From Burkholderiales bacterium (GTDB taxonomy: Bacteria > Pseudomonadota > Gammaproteobacteria > Burkholderiales > Burkholderiaceae_C): a DNA stretch of 7,690 nucleotides. Positions 6,021 through 7,690 of this stretch are shown here, piece after piece. The notes beneath the pieces are model-generated. The model ran no database searches and was not told the DNA's origin. It saw only the letters and a list, made by a program, of their open reading frames with translations. The number at the start of each line of letters is the position of its first letter. Position 1 is the first letter of the stretch. The position numbers and the translations under genes are program-made. The stretch spans positions 1 to 7,690 of the forward strand of contig JANXTP010000239.1 in the NCBI GenBank assembly GCA_025352345.1. The letters run 5' to 3'.

Positions 6021-6737
6021 TCAGGGGAACGCCGCCGCTTCCTGGCCCTGTGCCATGTGCAGTCGCATCAGGTGCTTCGCCCGTTCGGCGTCGCGTGCCT
6101 TCAAGGCGGTCATGAGGTCGCGGTGTTCCTGCAAAGACGCGGCCAGTCGGCCGTCTTTCAGCAAAGAGTGGTGGCGGTTCAGCTTCATCACCTGCCGCAT
6201 GTCGGCCACCATCTGGTTGCGCCAGCGGTTGTCGGCAATCTCCAGCAAGCGCAGGTGGAAACGTTCGTTGGCGGCGAAGAAAGCATCGGCATCGGTCACC
6301 GCGGCCTCGAGCTGCGCATGCAGCGCGGCCAGATCGTCCAGTTGTGCGGAGGTGGCCTGCTCGGCCACCACGCCGACCGCATCGCATTCGAGCAGTGACA
6401 GCAGGTGGAAAACCTCGGACAAATCGCGCTGTGAGACTTCGGTGACATAGGCGCCGCGTCGCAGCTTCATCGTCACCAAGCCTTCAGCGGCGAGCACCTT
6501 CAAGGCCTCGCGCAGCGGGGTGCGGCTGGTGCCGTATTCCGCGGCCAGCGCCTGCTCGTCGATCCAGCTGCCGGGCGCCAGCGTGTGGGCCATGATCTTC
6601 GAGCGCAGGCGCTCGGCCACCTGCTGGTACAGCGCGGTCGAGGGCAGTTGCAGCCGATCGATGCTGACATTGCCGCCTGCCATGTCGCGTGCGGCGGCGG
6701 ACGGAGGTGTCGGATTCGGGGTGTCGATCGGATTCAT
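6021..6737 (-). CDS. GntR-family transcriptional regulator with FCD domain
   Basis: A 238-residue DNA-binding regulator of the FadR subfamily. The winged helix-turn-helix is at about 34-102: ALYQQVAERLRSKIMAHTLAPG, then DEQALAAEYGTSRTPLREAL as recognition region, then the wing LRRGAYV. The C-terminal FCD domain (about 105-230) is all-helical and usually binds an organic acid through a metal. Candidate metal ligands are Asn157/His161 (NERFH), His205 (LQEHRD) and His227 (MRLHM). It is divergent from the methylmalonyl-CoA mutase gene, with a 9-2-9 palindrome between the two, so it most likely controls that gene and itself, responding to a propionyl/methylmalonyl-derived acid; this role is inference from position. 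The start is not certain: ATG at 6737 lacks a clear Shine-Dalgarno, and Met19 (6683) is an alternative that would remove a Pro-rich N-terminal extension. A zrgA-like gene follows 64 bases downstream. Confidence 0.92.
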   Translation of the reverse strand: MNPIDTPNPTPPSAAARDMAGGNVSIDRLQLPSTALYQQVAERLRSKIMAHTLAPGSWIDEQALAAEYGTSRTPLREALKVLAAEGLVTMKLRRGAYVTEVSQRDLSEVFHLLSLLECDAVGVVAEQATSAQLDDLAALHAQLEAAVTDADAFFAANERFHLRLLEIADNRWRNQMVADMRQVMKLNRHHSLLKDGRLAASLQEHRDLMTALKARDAERAKHLMRLHMAQGQEAAAFP

Positions 6738-6770
6738 GCGGAAGTCGGTGTGCTCGACAACAGTTCTGTT

Positions 6771-6776
6771 TATAAT
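6771..6776 (+). promoter_or_regulatory. Candidate -10 box of the mutase promoter
   Basis: A perfect TATAAT lies 89 bases before the mutase start codon, in an AT-rich island within GC-rich DNA. Five of its six bases fall inside the palindrome at 6772-6791. The best -35-like hexamer, TCGACA at 6754-6759, is only 11 bases away, so it is not a normal partner; the promoter may depend on an activator or have a poor -35. On the minus strand TATAAA (6774-6769) could serve the regulator gene. Confidence 0.5.
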
Positions 6777-6791
6777 TCAATTTTGAATTAT
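6772..6791. promoter_or_regulatory. Palindromic operator, probably for the GntR/FCD regulator
   Basis: Two perfect 9-base arms, ATAATTCAA and TTGAATTAT, are separated by TT. The site lies between the divergent regulator and mutase genes, 34 bases from the regulator start and 74 from the mutase start, and covers the TATAAT box. Dimeric GntR proteins bind inverted repeats of about this size, so repression of both genes by the regulator is the simplest reading. Binding itself is inferred. Confidence 0.6.
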
Positions 6792-6865
6792 GCATGATGC
6801 GCAGCTCGAACGGCACAGCCTGCAAGCTTTGCCGCCGCGCCATGCCATGCCGAACGGAGCCCCCC

Positions 6866-7690
6866 ATGTCTGAGCCCACGCACCTGAATTCCGACGCACT
6901 GGGCACCTGGCAGAAGGCCGCGTCCAAGTCGGCGCCGGGCGGGCAGGTCGATGCGCTGAACTGGCACACGCCGGAAGGGCTGGTGGTCAAGCCGTTGTAC
7001 ACCGCCGCTGACCTGAAGGACCTGCACTACACCGACACGCTGCCCGGCTTCCCGCCCTACCTGCGCGGCCCGCAGGCGACGATGTACGCGGTGCGGCCGT
7101 GGACCATCCGCCAGTACGCCGGCTTCTCGACCGCCGAGGCTTCGAACGCGTTCTACCGCAAGGCGCTGGCCGCCGGCGGGCAGGGCGTCAGCGTCGCCTT
7201 CGACCTGGCCACGCACCGCGGCTATGACAGCGACCACCCCCGGGTGACCGGTGACGTCGGCAAGGCTGGCGTCGCGATCGACAGCGTCGAGGACATGAAG
7301 ATCCTGTTCGATCAGATTCCGCTCGACAAGGTCAGCGTGTCGATGACGATGAACGGCGCGGTGCTGCCGGTGCTGGCGGCCTATGTCGTCGCCGCCGAAG
7401 AGCAGGGCGTGTCGCAGGAGTTGCTGGCGGGGACCATCCAGAACGACATCCTCAAGGAGTTCATGGTCCGAAACACCTACATTTTTCCGCCCGAGCCGAG
7501 CATGCGGGCGATCGGCGACATCATCCAGTACACGGCACAGAACATGCCTAAGTTCAACTCGATCTCGATCTCGGGTTACCACATGCAGGAGGCCGGCGCG
7601 AACCAGGCGCTCGAACTCGCCTTCACGCTCGCCGACGGCCGCGAGTACGTGAAGGCGGCGCTCGCGAAAGGCCTCGATGTCGACGCGTTT
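6866..7690 (+). CDS. Methylmalonyl-CoA mutase, large subunit (5' part, cut by window edge)
   Basis: The first 275 codons of an adenosylcobalamin-dependent mutase that interconverts (R)-methylmalonyl-CoA and succinyl-CoA; the full protein is normally about 700-740 residues, so the rest of the TIM barrel and the C-terminal B12-binding domain (DxHxxG) lie beyond the window. The start is the ATG at 6866 with GGAG six bases upstream. Substrate-binding motifs are intact: RPWTIRQYAGFSTAEASN (77-94) with Tyr84, VAFDLATHRGYDSDHPRVTG (110-129), VRNTYIFPPEPSMR (201-214) with Arg202, and SISGYHMQEAG (234-244) with Tyr238/His239. With a constant offset of five these correspond to Tyr89, Arg207, Tyr243 and His244 of the Propionibacterium enzyme. 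The Tyr/Arg pair marks methylmalonyl-CoA mutase rather than isobutyryl-CoA mutase (Phe/Gln). The gene is probably scpA/mutB-like; the single-chain versus two-subunit form cannot be told from this part. Regulation is probably by the divergent GntR/FCD protein. Pathway: propionate, odd-chain and branched amino-acid catabolism. Confidence 0.95.
   Translation, partial: MSEPTHLNSDALGTWQKAASKSAPGGQVDALNWHTPEGLVVKPLYTAADLKDLHYTDTLPGFPPYLRGPQATMYAVRPWTIRQYAGFSTAEASNAFYRKALAAGGQGVSVAFDLATHRGYDSDHPRVTGDVGKAGVAIDSVEDMKILFDQIPLDKVSVSMTMNGAVLPVLAAYVVAAEEQGVSQELLAGTIQNDILKEFMVRNTYIFPPEPSMRAIGDIIQYTAQNMPKFNSISISGYHMQEAGANQALELAFTLADGREYVKAALAKGLDVDAF

Noticed and set aside
6484..7002. 172-residue minus-strand frame spanning the regulator/mutase intergenic region
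   Set aside because: Overlaps the 3'-to-5' shadow of both real genes and the operator region; no motif, and the two divergent genes explain the DNA.

Overview
The window is GC-rich, densely packed bacterial DNA. It carries six complete genes plus one complete small gene (feoA), and one gene that runs off the right edge. Gene content and protein style (36-heptad-like chemoreceptor ending in an xWxxF peptide, short FeoB with CSARLP and PQCL motifs, ZrgA/DUF2796 protein, folA) point to a betaproteobacterium, most likely Burkholderiales. The Leptothrix/Rubrivivax/Ideonella neighbourhood is only a guess. I see no tRNA, rRNA, CRISPR, insertion sequence or phage gene.

Layout. Left: a methyl-accepting chemotaxis protein on the plus strand (174-1898), preceded by a non-coding stretch with a 16-bp palindrome. 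It converges on a VIT1/CCC1-family Fe/Mn transporter on the minus strand, and the two stop codons share one CTAG. Upstream of the transporter on the same strand is folA (dihydrofolate reductase), coupled to it by TGATG. Divergent from folA, across about 110 bases with a candidate Fur box, is feoAB for ferrous iron uptake; feoA and feoB overlap as GTGA. feoB converges on a minus-strand ZrgA/DUF2796 periplasmic protein with a small hairpin between them. Upstream of zrgA on the same strand is a GntR/FCD regulator. Divergent from that is the 5' part of methylmalonyl-CoA mutase, with a 9-2-9 palindrome over a TATAAT box between them.

How the genes fit together. The centre is metal-themed: FeoAB imports Fe2+, the VIT-like protein probably removes Fe2+/Mn2+ from the cytosol, and ZrgA-type proteins are linked to zinc uptake. 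folA sits in the middle without an obvious functional link. The right end looks like a self-contained regulator/target pair for propionyl-CoA/methylmalonyl-CoA metabolism. The chemoreceptor is a stand-alone gene.

I do not see an evident undescribed multi-gene system. The most notable points are the DHFR with Val where the near-invariant active-site Trp (E. coli W22) should be, the regulator/mutase operator palindrome, the histidine-poor ZrgA, and the import/export iron pair flanking folA.
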